Shown: positions 6,679 through 14,344, counted from the first letter of the stretch. The stretch is 64,000 nt of DNA from an uncultured Prevotellaceae bacterium (GCA_902762565.1 CACWOS010000007.1:1-64000), one strand, 5' to 3'. Program-made: numbers and translations. Notes: generated by a model from the sequence alone, not told the origin.

Positions 6679-7734
6679 TTATTCGTAGTGCCTGATTCTA
6701 ACATCGATGCCGTCACCTTTGAGTTGTTCTGGGATGCCGCTTAGGTCAGTCTGTCCGTAGTGATAAGGGAACAGTACCTTTGGCTTGATAATTTTCGCAG
6801 CCTTAACCAATTGGTCTGGCGTCATGGTGTAGGGCTGGTTGCAGGGAAGGAAAGCGATGTCGATATCTTTGACGGCCGACATTTCAGAGATGTCCTCAGT
6901 ATCACCCGCGATATAGATTCTCAGTCCGTCGATAGTCAGAATATAGCCGTTATCACGTCCCTTGGGATGGAACTGCGTATGTCCCTCGGTGTAGTTATAC
7001 GCAGGAACGGCATCAATAGTGAAGTTTTTGGCTATCTGCAACTTATCACCATTCTTCATGACCTCGCCCGAGCCAAACATATCGGCGCAGCGCTGGTTGG
7101 TAATAAAGCGAGTCTTATCGCCAGTCAGCACCTTGATGGCCTCCTGGTTAAAATGGTCAAAGTGTTCGTGAGTCACCAGTAGATAGTCGGCCTTTGGCAT
7201 GGAGGCAAAGTTTATCACTTTGTTTCCCAATTTCGTCACAGGGTCTATCTCTATCTCCATGCCATCATACTGGATGCGGATGCTAGCATGCGTCAGGGCA
7301 TGGAACGTCACCGTCTTGCCGCTTTTGGTTTTAAAAACGTCCACCTCGTAAGTGTCGGTAGTGACAGGCTTCCCAGCTTCTTTCCACGCAATGATGCCAC
7401 CTTTGAGGTTCACACACTTAAATCCAGCATCAGCCAACTTTCCAGCTGCATTAGCAGATCGACGACCACTGCGACAATAGATGGCTATCGTCTTATCCTT
7501 AGGCAGTTTAGCTTGAGCCAGTTCCACGAAGTCGCTTTGGAACTGGTCAATAAGAACGGCCCCAGCGATGTGTCCTTCTGCAAACTCATCGGCTTTACGC
7601 ACATCGAGGATTACCACGTTAGGCTCTGCTATCAGTTCGGCAAACTCCTTCACTTCCATGTTCTCAAAGTTCTGCTGACCACAGGCAGTAGTTAGGCCAA
7701 GTGCAGCAAATAAGCAAGTCAAGATCTTTTTCAT
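6679..7734 (-). CDS. Lipoprotein with rhodanese and UPF0173-like metallo-hydrolase domains
   Basis: Lipobox LTTAC puts the acylated Cys at residue 18. Residues about 25-125 are a rhodanese domain with the active loop YCRSGRRS (C87), which carries persulfide sulfur. Residues about 140-351 form a metallo-beta-lactamase fold of the UPF0173/YtkL kind, with THEHFDH at 188-194 and AGDTE further on. The two domains together suggest handling of sulfur compounds or thioesters at the envelope, in the way persulfide dioxygenases pair MBL and rhodanese domains, but this MBL branch is different and the substrate is unknown. It is monocistronic with its own promoter. Confidence 0.8.
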   Translation of the reverse strand: MKKILTCLFAALGLTTACGQQNFENMEVKEFAELIAEPNVVILDVRKADEFAEGHIAGAVLIDQFQSDFVELAQAKLPKDKTIAIYCRSGRRSANAAGKLADAGFKCVNLKGGIIAWKEAGKPVTTDTYEVDVFKTKSGKTVTFHALTHASIRIQYDGMEIEIDPVTKLGNKVINFASMPKADYLLVTHEHFDHFNQEAIKVLTGDKTRFITNQRCADMFGSGEVMKNGDKLQIAKNFTIDAVPAYNYTEGHTQFHPKGRDNGYILTIDGLRIYIAGDTEDISEMSAVKDIDIAFLPCNQPYTMTPDQLVKAAKIIKPKVLFPYHYGQTDLSGIPEQLKGDGIDVRIRHYE

Positions 7735-7774
7735 CCCACTACATTGATTTACAAATAATTATCATAATCAGCCA

Positions 7775-7782
7775 CAAAGGTA
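7775..7782 (-). promoter_or_regulatory. -7 element of the rhodanese-MBL gene
   Basis: TACCTTTG on the minus strand, about 40 bases upstream of the start codon. No clear TTG at 19-20 bases. Confidence 0.5.
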
Positions 7783-7842
7783 GCAAATATTCTTCACTTT
7801 TTCATACCTTTGCATAAAAATTTGCGAGAACGAGCATTGAAT

Positions 7843-7876
7843 AAAAAAAACTGACCTGCAATTGCAAGTCAGATTT
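7843..7876 (-). terminator. Terminator of tRNA-Pro
   Basis: An 11-bp stem (7851-7872) with one mismatch and the palindromic centre TGCAATTGCA, followed on the minus strand by a run of eight T. Confidence 0.75.
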
Positions 7877-7884
7877 TTAAGGAG

Positions 7885-7957
7885 TCGAGGTGACAGGACT
7901 CGAACCTGCGACAGCCTGGTCCCAAACCAGGAACGCTACCAACTGCGCTACACCTCG
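7885..7957 (-). tRNA. tRNA-Pro (anticodon UGG)
   Basis: A 73-nt cloverleaf on the minus strand. Acceptor CGAGGTG pairs with CACCTCG with discriminator A. The anticodon arm CCTGG-TTTGGGA-CCAGG gives UGG, and the T arm has GGTTCGAGTCC. CCA is not encoded. It has its own promoter (7970-8000) and terminator (7843-7876). Confidence 0.95.
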
Positions 7958-7969
7958 TTTTTGCGGCTG

Positions 7970-8000
7970 CAAAGGTACGCATTTTTTGCGACCCTTGCAA
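7970..8000 (-). promoter_or_regulatory. Promoter of tRNA-Pro
   Basis: Minus-strand TTG (7998-8000), 20 bases, TACCTTTG (7970-7977). The upstream AAAAATTTGCAAGG is shared with the tRNA-Ser promoter at 14395-14425. Confidence 0.75.
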
Positions 8001-8035
8001 ATTTTTCCGCAATTATTTCTCAATAATCAGAGATT

Positions 8036-9223
8036 TTACTTAATAATCCCTTGTTCTACGAATATTTTCTTCAATGCGACTACCGAACGGTCAACCTGTT
8101 CCCTCGTATGAGTAGCCATCAAAGCATAGCGAACCAAAGTATCCTGAGGTGCACATGCAGGAGGAATAACGGGATTGATAAATACGCCGGCCTTGAATGC
8201 TAGTGCAGTTACAAGGAACGTCTTGTTGACATCGCGCACATACAGAGGAATAATAGGACTCTCTGTTTCACCAATCTCAAAACCTTCCTCACGGAAACGC
8301 TTTAAAGCATAGTTTGTAACATCCCAAAGGGCCTGAATACGTTCTGGCTCTTTTTGAATGATATGTAATGCCTCCATAGCTGCTGCCGTAGCTGCTGGTG
8401 TATTTGATGCCGAGAAGATATATGTACGGCAAGTGTGACGCAAGAAGTTAATGGTATCCCAGTCAGACGCGATAAAACCGCCAATAGAGGCGAGTGACTT
8501 CGAGAAAGTACCCATAATAAGGTCTACCTCGTCTGTCAGTCCGAAGTGATCGCAGACACCTCTACCCTGCTTGCCGAAAACACCCAATCCATGAGCTTCG
8601 TCAACCATGATAGAGCAGTTATACTTGTGCTTCAGTTCTACGATTTCAGGCAGTTTACATAAGTCGCCCTCCATAGAGAACACACCGTCAACAACAATCA
8701 GTTTGATAGCCTCATGAGGCAACTTCTGCAACACACGCTCCAAGTCGGCCATATCATTGTGCTTATAGTGCAACTGACGGGCAAACGAGAGACGGCGCCC
8801 ATCTACAATACTAGCATGATCGCGATCGTCACAGATAATATAGTCATCCTTGCCCACAACAATTGCCAAAACGCCCTGATTGACAGAGAATCCTGTCGAG
8901 AAGCAGAGGCAGTCGTCTTTACCAATAAACTCAGAGATTTCCTTCTCTAACTGTACGTGCAAATCAAGTGTACCATTCAGGAAACGGCTACCAGCACAAC
9001 CAGAGCCATACTTATCAAGTGCAGCTTTTGCTGCATCGATGATACGCTGGTCGCCTGTCAGTCCTGTGTAGGCATTCGAACCGAACATCAGAACCTTGTG
9101 ACCTCCCATTTCTACTTCTGTTCCCTGCTTGCCCTCAATAGCACGAAAATAGGGATATACATCAGCCTCCATGAACTTCTGGGGCTCACGATAAAGTTTG
9201 TATTTTTCTTGTAGTTGTCCCAT
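8036..9223 (-). CDS. spt: Serine palmitoyltransferase (alpha-oxoamine synthase family)
   Basis: A 395-residue PLP enzyme of the alpha-oxoamine synthase family. Landmarks are H136 (DRDHASIVDG), DEAHG at 208-212 and the Schiff-base K242 in GTFSKSLAS. It would condense L-serine with a long-chain acyl-CoA to 3-ketosphinganine, the first step of Bacteroidota sphingolipid synthesis. Glycine C-acetyltransferase and 8-amino-7-oxononanoate synthase are close relatives. SPT is favoured because Bacteroidota SPTs share the N-terminal form MGxLxEKYKxYREPQ and because a lipid kinase is divergently encoded. Cytosolic or inner-membrane associated. Confidence 0.8.
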   Translation of the reverse strand: MGQLQEKYKLYREPQKFMEADVYPYFRAIEGKQGTEVEMGGHKVLMFGSNAYTGLTGDQRIIDAAKAALDKYGSGCAGSRFLNGTLDLHVQLEKEISEFIGKDDCLCFSTGFSVNQGVLAIVVGKDDYIICDDRDHASIVDGRRLSFARQLHYKHNDMADLERVLQKLPHEAIKLIVVDGVFSMEGDLCKLPEIVELKHKYNCSIMVDEAHGLGVFGKQGRGVCDHFGLTDEVDLIMGTFSKSLASIGGFIASDWDTINFLRHTCRTYIFSASNTPAATAAAMEALHIIQKEPERIQALWDVTNYALKRFREEGFEIGETESPIIPLYVRDVNKTFLVTALAFKAGVFINPVIPPACAPQDTLVRYALMATHTREQVDRSVVALKKIFVEQGIIK

Positions 9224-9266
9224 ATTAATATAGGTGTGACCTAAGTCACCTTTTAGTTTCAGACTG

Positions 9267-9274
9267 CAAAGTTA
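9267..9274 (-). promoter_or_regulatory. -7 element of spt
   Basis: TAACTTTG on the minus strand, about 44 bases before the spt start. The nearest TTG is 23 bases away, longer than standard. Confidence 0.5.
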
Positions 9275-9368
9275 CACATTTTTTGCGAATTAGAGAACAA
9301 AAATCAAGATATTTAATCAATTTCATCAAATTTCTTATATTTCCCACCTTGTATTCCCTCTTTTTTTG

Positions 9369-9376
9369 TAAATTTG
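9369..9376 (+). promoter_or_regulatory. -7 element of the lipid kinase gene
   Basis: TAAATTTG ends seven bases before the ATG at 9384, so the mRNA would be leaderless or nearly so. Confidence 0.55.
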
Positions 9377-9383
9377 CAAACGA

Positions 9384-10430
9384 ATGAACACGAAAAAGAG
9401 TATCATATTCATCATCAATCCGATTTCGGGAACACAAGAAAAGGACGTTATTCCGAAACTGATAGAAGATCATCTAGACAAGACGCTCTTCCATCACCAA
9501 GAGGTGTTTACGGAATACGCAGGACATGCTGCCGAGCTGGCTCAACACTACGCAAATGAGGGCATTGACATCGTTGTCGCTGTTGGAGGTGACGGTACTG
9601 TCAACGAGGTTGCCCGTTCTTTGGTACACACGCATACTGCATTAGGTATTATTCCATGCGGTTCGGGTAACGGACTGGCAAGGCACCTGTGCATTCCCCT
9701 CGACCCAGTACGTGCTATACAGCTTATCAACTATTGTCAGATTGAGGACTTTGACTATGGGGTCATTAACGAATTGCCTTTTTTCTGCACTTGCGGAATG
9801 GGGTTCGATGCTTTTATTTCCCTCAAGTTTGCCGAAGCAGGCAAACGCGGACCAATCACTTATGTTGAGAATGTGTTGCGTGAGGGACTGAAATACAAGC
9901 CCGAGACCTACGAGGTAGAAGACGTTTCCGGAGCCCGCAGTTATAAGGCCTTCCTGATAGCCTGCGCTAATGCCTCACAATATGGGAATAATGCCTATAT
10001 TGCTCCAGGAGCAACCATGAAGGATGGGTTGATGGACGTCATTATCATGGAGCCATTTACTGCACTCGATGCCCCACAAATTGCTGCCGACCTCTTCATG
10101 AAGACACTAGGCAACAACTCCAAGATTCACGCTTTCCGAACACCCAGCATCCATATTCATCGTTCAGAACCTGGAGCCATCCACTATGATGGTGACCCCA
10201 TTATGACTGGCACTGACATCGATGTACATATTGAGCATCTGGCCATTCGTATTCTTGCTAATCACGAAGCACCTGAAGATAAAGCTCAGCCCAATCAAGT
10301 GCTCAATGCCTTTAGCGACTTCTTTAATAATATAAATAATGTACGCGAGGACATCGGACGAGATATTGAGAAGGGCGGACGGAAAATTCAAGCCATCAAT
10401 AAGGTTCTGCTTCGCAAATTAAGAAGTTAA
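9384..10430 (+). CDS. Diacylglycerol kinase-family lipid kinase
   Basis: A 348-residue DAGK-catalytic-domain protein. NPISG (12-16) and GGDGTVNE (68-75) make the nucleotide loop, and CGSGNGLARHL (92-102) is the second family motif. The C-terminal beta-sandwich carries the substrate-side acidic residues (HYDGDP). Members phosphorylate diacylglycerol, sphingoid bases or ceramide with ATP at the inner membrane. Divergence from spt over 160 bases makes a sphingolipid substrate an attractive inference, not shown by sequence. The last 50 residues form an amphipathic tail. Confidence 0.85.
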   Translation: MNTKKSIIFIINPISGTQEKDVIPKLIEDHLDKTLFHHQEVFTEYAGHAAELAQHYANEGIDIVVAVGGDGTVNEVARSLVHTHTALGIIPCGSGNGLARHLCIPLDPVRAIQLINYCQIEDFDYGVINELPFFCTCGMGFDAFISLKFAEAGKRGPITYVENVLREGLKYKPETYEVEDVSGARSYKAFLIACANASQYGNNAYIAPGATMKDGLMDVIIMEPFTALDAPQIAADLFMKTLGNNSKIHAFRTPSIHIHRSEPGAIHYDGDPIMTGTDIDVHIEHLAIRILANHEAPEDKAQPNQVLNAFSDFFNNINNVREDIGRDIEKGGRKIQAINKVLLRKLRS

Positions 10431-10455
10431 ACAGACCCAAAAGACTAGCGAAGAA

Positions 10456-10602
10456 ATGCAATATTTCATGACCGCAATCATCTTATTTTGTGCGTTAAGC
10501 TATGCATTTTGGCGCATATATAAGGCTTTTCACGACAAAGAAAGTCCATGTAAAGACTGTGAACTAAAAAAAAACTGCAAAAAATTTGGCCAGTCCAAAT
10601 AA
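10456..10602 (+). CDS. FeoB-associated Cys-rich small membrane protein (48 aa)
   Basis: A 48-residue single-pass protein. One N-terminal hydrophobic helix (FMTAIILFCALSYAFW, residues 4-19) is followed by a cytoplasmic Cys cluster C32, C35 and C41 in the context PCKDCELKKNC. This matches the FeoB-associated Cys-rich membrane proteins that accompany ferrous iron transporters. No feoB is in the window. It starts 25 bases after the lipid kinase and is probably co-transcribed. The tRNA-Cys promoter begins inside its 3' end. Confidence 0.65.
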   Translation: MQYFMTAIILFCALSYAFWRIYKAFHDKESPCKDCELKKNCKKFGQSK

Positions 10603-10616
10603 AAGTATTACCTTTG
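10586..10616 (+). promoter_or_regulatory. Promoter of tRNA-Cys region
   Basis: TTG (10586-10588), 20 bases, TACCTTTG (10609-10616). The -33 lies within the preceding CDS. The start site would be near 10623, leaving a leader of about 85 nt before the tRNA. Confidence 0.7.
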
Positions 10617-10629
10617 CATCCGCATTCAA

Positions 10630-10716
10630 GAAACGGTGCCTTGACCCATGGTCAGCCACCTATGCTCAGAAGAGCTGATGCGAGCATTACTCTTCATTCG
10701 CTGAAACGGTGCCTTG
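10630..10716 (+). repeat. 14-bp direct repeat duplicating the tRNA-Cys 5' end
   Basis: GAAACGGTGCCTTG occurs at 10630-10643 and again at 10703-10716, where it spans the first nine bases of tRNA-Cys. The 73-base offset equals one tRNA length plus one. The sequence between holds a hairpin ATGCTC (10662-10667)/GAGCAT (10682-10687) and an 18-codon ORF (10648-10704). Confidence 0.6.
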
Positions 10717-10779
10717 GATGAGTGGCTTAGTCAACGGTCTGCAAAACCGTCTACGGCGGTTCGAATCCGCCAGGCACCT
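10708..10779 (+). tRNA. tRNA-Cys (anticodon GCA)
   Basis: A 72-nt cloverleaf. Acceptor GGTGCCT pairs with AGGCACC, and discriminator T is the Cys identity base. The anticodon arm ACGGT-CTGCAAA-ACCGT gives GCA, and the T arm GGCGG-TTCGAAT-CCGCC is perfect. CCA is not encoded. Confidence 0.95.
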
Positions 10780-10790
10780 CAGAAGCAATT

Positions 10791-10819
10791 AAAAAGCAGG
10801 ATTTAAATCCTGCTTTTTT
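10791..10819 (+). terminator. Terminator of tRNA-Cys
   Basis: AAGCAGGATTTAAATCCTGCTT palindrome followed by a T-run. The A-run on the other side makes it usable also for the leftward gene that ends at 10837. Confidence 0.8.
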
Positions 10820-10836
10820 CGTTTACTCTTCTATAT

Positions 10837-11259
10837 TTATTCTTCAGAAAAATCTACGACCTCAAATTTAAATTCATCAGCTTTCAGATATTCTAATCCG
10901 TAAATGATGCCGTCTTTTCCTGTATACTTCTTCTTCAGCTTTGCATATTTCTTCTCAGCCTTCTTCTTCGTTGTGGCAAACATCACGAGACACACACGAT
11001 TCGACTTACCTTTCTTCTCTTCCAAAAATGTCTTCAACTGATACGAATAATTCTCACGTCCATGCAGGCTTCCATTCTTTGTTTCATACCACGCTCCCTG
11101 CACATCCTGAATATCAGTGATATAGAGGACAGAGTCGTTGAACGAGGCCGAAAAGCCAAACATATACATGTGCTTTGCCGGCACACGTTTAGCTTCTGCA
11201 GTTGTCGTCGTTGCCAGCAATACCAGCACAAGCGCCAAATACTTTAATGTCTTCATCAT
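10837..11259 (-). CDS. Exported basic hypothetical protein (140 aa)
   Basis: Residues 1-23 form a signal peptide (TTTTAEAKR). The mature region has an aromatic beta-rich part (HMYMFGFSASFNDSVLYITD) and then a long Lys-rich helical stretch around residues 95-113 (KKKAEKKYAKLKKKY). No family recognised; Bacteroidota encode many such small envelope proteins. It lies 46 bases downstream of rpoD on the same strand and may be partly co-transcribed with it. Confidence 0.6.
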   Translation of the reverse strand: MMKTLKYLALVLVLLATTTTAEAKRVPAKHMYMFGFSASFNDSVLYITDIQDVQGAWYETKNGSLHGRENYSYQLKTFLEEKKGKSNRVCLVMFATTKKKAEKKYAKLKKKYTGKDGIIYGLEYLKADEFKFEVVDFSEE

Positions 11260-11305
11260 TTTATAATTCTTTTCCTATTATCAAATACTAATTAGTATAA
11301 AACCG

Positions 11306-12166
11306 TCATCCCAGATAAGCCTTCAACTGTACATTCTTCGTATTGCTACGCAGTCTGCGGATAGCCTTCTCTTTTATCTGACGCACGCGCTCACGTGTTA
11401 GGCCGAACTTATTGCCAATCTCTTCAAGTGTCAACTCAGGACCGTCAATACCATAGAATGCCTTCACCACGTTACGCTCACGTTCGTTCAGCAACATCAG
11501 CACCGTTTCAATTTCCGAACGTAGCGATTCCTTCACTAGTTCTATGTCGGCCATCGGTGCATCATCGTTTACCATCACATCCAAGAGACTATTGTCCTCA
11601 CCGTCTACGAAAGGAGCATCCACTGAGACGTGGCGACCTGTAGCCAACAAGGCCTCGCCCACCTTATCCTCTGGAATGTCAGTCTGTTCAGAAATCTCTA
11701 CAGCTGACGGGCGACGTTCATGTTCCTGCTCAAACTTGCTGAGCATGCGATTGATTTTATTCACAGAACCCACCTGATTCAGTGGCAGGCGAACAATACG
11801 ACTCTGCTCGGCTATAGCCTGAAGAATAGACTGACGAATCCACCATACGGCATACGAGATAAATTTGAAACCGCGTGTTTCATCGAATTTCTCTGCAGCC
11901 TTGATAAGCCCCAGATTTCCTTCATTAATAAGGTCAGGAAGCGACATTCCCTGATTTTGATATTGTTTCGCCACCGACACGACAAATCTCAGATTTGCCT
12001 TTGTCAGTCGCTCCAAGGCCTTGCGATCTCCCTTGCGGATACGCTGTGCCAGTTCCACTTCTTCATCCGACGATATAAGTTCTTCGCGCCCGATTTCCTG
12101 TAGGTATTTTTCGAGCGCCTCACTCTCACGGTTAGTGATCGATTTGGTAATTTTCAGTTGCCTCAT
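11306..12166 (-). CDS. rpoD: Primary RNA polymerase sigma factor (RpoD/SigA type)
   Basis: A 286-residue sigma-70 with the short N terminus typical of Bacteroidota housekeeping sigma. Region 1.2 ([11 protein letters not shown]), regions 2.1-2.4 ([16 protein letters not shown] through [15 protein letters not shown]), region 3 and region 4.2 HTH ([20 protein letters not shown]) are all intact; the long region 1.1 and the non-conserved insert of proteobacterial RpoD are absent. It directs recognition of the TTG/TAnnTTTG promoters seen throughout the window. Its own promoter has that form and overlaps a hairpin (12194-12238). Confidence 0.95.
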   Translation of the reverse strand: MRQLKITKSITNRESEALEKYLQEIGREELISSDEEVELAQRIRKGDRKALERLTKANLRFVVSVAKQYQNQGMSLPDLINEGNLGLIKAAEKFDETRGFKFISYAVWWIRQSILQAIAEQSRIVRLPLNQVGSVNKINRMLSKFEQEHERRPSAVEISEQTDIPEDKVGEALLATGRHVSVDAPFVDGEDNSLLDVMVNDDAPMADIELVKESLRSEIETVLMLLNERERNVVKAFYGIDGPELTLEEIGNKFGLTRERVRQIKEKAIRRLRSNTKNVQLKAYLG

Positions 12167-12191
12167 CAGTTGTAGTTTTTATAGCCGAATG

Positions 12192-12222
12192 CAAAAGTAA
12201 GGTATTTTTTCGGAATAACCAA
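12192..12222 (-). promoter_or_regulatory. Promoter of rpoD
   Basis: Minus-strand TTG (12220-12222), 20 bases, TACTTTTG (12192-12199). Both elements fall within or at the edge of a 13-bp hairpin stem. Confidence 0.7.
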
Positions 12223-12238
12223 AAGAATACCTTACTTT
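12194..12238 (-). terminator. Hairpin terminating htrA and overlapping the rpoD promoter
   Basis: AAAGTAAGGTATT (12194-12206) pairs perfectly with AATACCTTACTTT (12226-12238) over a 19-base loop, with T-runs on both strands. It lies between the htrA stop and the rpoD start. As DNA it contains the rpoD -7. Confidence 0.65.
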
Positions 12239-12290
12239 TTTAAAGAGGAATGTCAAATTATCTGTTTATTGACTCTTTTTCCCGCTTATA

Positions 12291-13763
12291 TTATTCATTC
12301 TGCAGATATACTACGAAGCCTCCGCGCTTACCTGTAGGATAGATACCTTTGATAACCAACATCTGATCTTTCGACTTGCCAGCCTCCTTCACAGCTTCCT
12401 GCAAATCATCGAACGAACGCATTGCATTGTCGTTTACAGTCTGGATGATAAAGCCCTTAGGAACACCAGCTTCTTTCATCTTGCCACCGTTCACCTTCAG
12501 CACCTCCAGACCATACGAAATTTCAAGCTGCTTCTTCTGGCTCTCAGTGACAGGACGCACGTCAACACCAAGCACATCGATATCAGCATTCTTCACCACC
12601 TTGGTGTTGCCCTGCTCGTTCTTCAAAGTCAGTGTAGCGGTCTTCTCTTTCTTATTGCGCAGATACTTAATGGTCACCTTGTCACCAGGACGCTTCTGTG
12701 CGATGATGCCCTGCAACTCACCAAACTGCTTCACTTTCTGACCATCAACATGTGTAATGACATCACCATCCTTAAGACCTGCATCAGCAGCAGCACCGTC
12801 GTCAACGACCTTAGCTACATAGATACCTTCCATCGTACCGAAGTCCTCAACCTCCTTATCCTGATCTTTCTGTGAATCCACATAGTCCTTTACAGACGAA
12901 CCCTGAATGCCAATCATAGCACGCTGGTAGGTGCCATACTTCTTGAAGTCATCGATGGCCTTCTTAACAATAGTGGTAGGAATAGCGAAACCATATCCAA
13001 TGTTAGAACCTGTTGGTGATGCAAGCATCGCGTTGATACCAATCAGTTCACCACGCGTGTTTACCAGTGCGCCACCAGAGTTACCCTGATTGATGGCAGC
13101 ATCCGTCTGAATCATTGAACTCACACCTTGTCCCATTGTACGGGCTTTTGCACTCACGATACCAGCAGTCACCGTGTTGTTCAGGCCTAAAGGATTGCCA
13201 ACAGCCAGCACCCATTCACCAACCTTCACGTCGTCTGAATTGGCAATGACGATAGCAGGCAGATTCTTGGCATCAATCTTGATCAGTGCCAAGTCGGTTG
13301 CCTTATCAGCACCAATGATACGAGCCGAATACTCTTTTGAGTTCTCGTTCAGTGTCACTGTCAATTCATCAGCGCCATCCACCACGTGGTTATTGGTCAC
13401 AATATAGCCGTCAGCTGAAATAATGACACCGCTACCAGCAGCAGCACGCTTTGGAGTTTGTACCTGACGCTTGCGCGTACCATTATTACCACCCTGTCCG
13501 CGTCCGAAGAATCCTCCGAAGGGATCAGAGAAGAAGTCCTCAAACGGATCACTGTACTCCACCGTCTGGACCTTCGAATTAGTTACCGACTTAATGTACA
13601 CAACTGCAGGCAATGACTTTTCGGCAGCATAAGTCAGGTCTACAGGCTGTCCTGGTGCAGTCACCGCTGCGGGAGCTGCTTGAGTCTTGTTGCACGAAGC
13701 GGCTGAGAATGCTATCACGATCAGATAGACAGCCGGCATAAAGCTCTTTACAATCTTTTTCAT
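12291..13763 (-). CDS. htrA: HtrA/DegP-like periplasmic serine protease
   Basis: 490 residues. An N-terminal signal with a lipobox-like SAASC (C24) suggests lipid anchoring. The trypsin-like domain carries H126 (TNNHVV), D157 (TDLALIK) and S229 (QGNSGG). A Gly/Phe-rich LA-type loop lies at about 70-95, and two PDZ domains follow (about 290-375 and 395-485). It degrades or refolds damaged envelope proteins. It lies directly upstream of rpoD but is separated from it by a hairpin. A C-terminal membrane-anchored alternative is not seen. Confidence 0.9.
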   Translation of the reverse strand: MKKIVKSFMPAVYLIVIAFSAASCNKTQAAPAAVTAPGQPVDLTYAAEKSLPAVVYIKSVTNSKVQTVEYSDPFEDFFSDPFGGFFGRGQGGNNGTRKRQVQTPKRAAAGSGVIISADGYIVTNNHVVDGADELTVTLNENSKEYSARIIGADKATDLALIKIDAKNLPAIVIANSDDVKVGEWVLAVGNPLGLNNTVTAGIVSAKARTMGQGVSSMIQTDAAINQGNSGGALVNTRGELIGINAMLASPTGSNIGYGFAIPTTIVKKAIDDFKKYGTYQRAMIGIQGSSVKDYVDSQKDQDKEVEDFGTMEGIYVAKVVDDGAAADAGLKDGDVITHVDGQKVKQFGELQGIIAQKRPGDKVTIKYLRNKKEKTATLTLKNEQGNTKVVKNADIDVLGVDVRPVTESQKKQLEISYGLEVLKVNGGKMKEAGVPKGFIIQTVNDNAMRSFDDLQEAVKEAGKSKDQMLVIKGIYPTGKRGGFVVYLQNE

Positions 13764-14035
13764 TTTACAAATCTACTAATTTTGTTATTTACATTATTCA
13801 AATTATCACTCACTTTGGCAGTCTGATGTCCTGCCTTTGTCATTTGACGGTGCAAATATAATCCCAAAAATCGTTATTCTGACAAAATGTCGTATATATT
13901 TGTCGCAATTTAACACTTTCACGTCTTGCCTTAACGGCTATTAAAAATTAACGATTAAAACCTAAAATACTGACAAATTTCACATTTGTCACAATTTTAG
14001 TTACATATATGAATCTATCATGAAAAGTCGGCAAA
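13764..14035. other. AT-rich htrA upstream region
   Basis: No gene. It holds the htrA -7 (13853-13860) and a hairpin GACAAAT (13972-13978)/ATTTGTC (13984-13990), plus several GACAAA words that could be regulator sites for a stress-induced protease. Otherwise nothing seen. Confidence 0.45.
13853..13860 (-). promoter_or_regulatory. -7 element of htrA
   Basis: TATATTTG on the minus strand, giving a leader of about 85-90 nt. The nearest TTG is 22 bases away, a non-standard spacing. Confidence 0.5.
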
Positions 14036-14066
14036 TAAAAAAAGAGGTTCATTGTAAACCTCTTTT
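14036..14066 (-). terminator. Terminator of the tRNA-Ser/tRNA-Glu transcript
   Basis: AAAGAGGTT (14041-14049) pairs with AACCTCTTT (14057-14065), followed on the minus strand by a T-rich tail. Confidence 0.7.
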
Positions 14067-14067
14067 G

Positions 14068-14139
14068 TAGTCGATAGGGGAATCGAACCCCTATGCCAAG
14101 ATTGAGAATCTTGTATCCTAACCATTAGATGAATCGACC
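14068..14139 (-). tRNA. tRNA-Glu (anticodon CUC)
   Basis: A 72-nt cloverleaf on the minus strand with acceptor GGTCGAT/ATCGACT (one G-T at the end) and discriminator A. The anticodon arm CAAGA-TTCTCAA-TCTTG gives CUC, which reads GAG. The T arm is AGGGG-TTCGATT-CCCCT. It is the second gene of a tRNA-Ser/tRNA-Glu transcript. Confidence 0.85.
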
Positions 14140-14150
14140 GAGCAGCGAGT

Positions 14151-14203
14151 GCAAACAAGCTAGCTTGATTTGCCGAGTCGCGAGGGAGATGTCCTTAAGG
14201 ACA
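14151..14203. repeat. Two palindromes in the tRNA spacer
   Basis: A 23-bp near-perfect palindrome centred on AAGCTAGCTT (14151-14173, one mismatched pair) and a perfect 14-bp palindrome TGTCCTTAAGGACA (14190-14203) fill the spacer between tRNA-Ser and tRNA-Glu. They may be processing hairpins in the dicistronic precursor or remnants of an insertion. Confidence 0.5.
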
Positions 14204-14257
14204 ATCGACCAGCAAACTCTTTCGCCAGGCGCTCTCGCAGAGAAATCCCACCGGCTG

Positions 14258-14344
14258 CGGAAGGAGGGGGATTCGAACCCCCGGTACGGGAACCCGTACG
14301 GCAGTTTAGCAAACTGCTGGTTTCAGCCACTCACCCATCCTTCC
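14258..14344 (-). tRNA. tRNA-Ser (anticodon GCU)
   Basis: An 87-nt class II tRNA on the minus strand with acceptor GGAAGGA/TCCTTCC and discriminator G. The anticodon arm GCAGT-TTGCTAA-ACTGC gives GCU. A long variable arm CGTACGGGTTCCCGTACG and a T arm GGGGG-TTCGAAT-CCCCC are present. Confidence 0.95.

Noticed and set aside
7890..8111. Plus-strand ORF beginning MTGLEPATAWSQTRN
   Set aside because: It is the complement of tRNA-Pro translated, a well-known annotation artefact.
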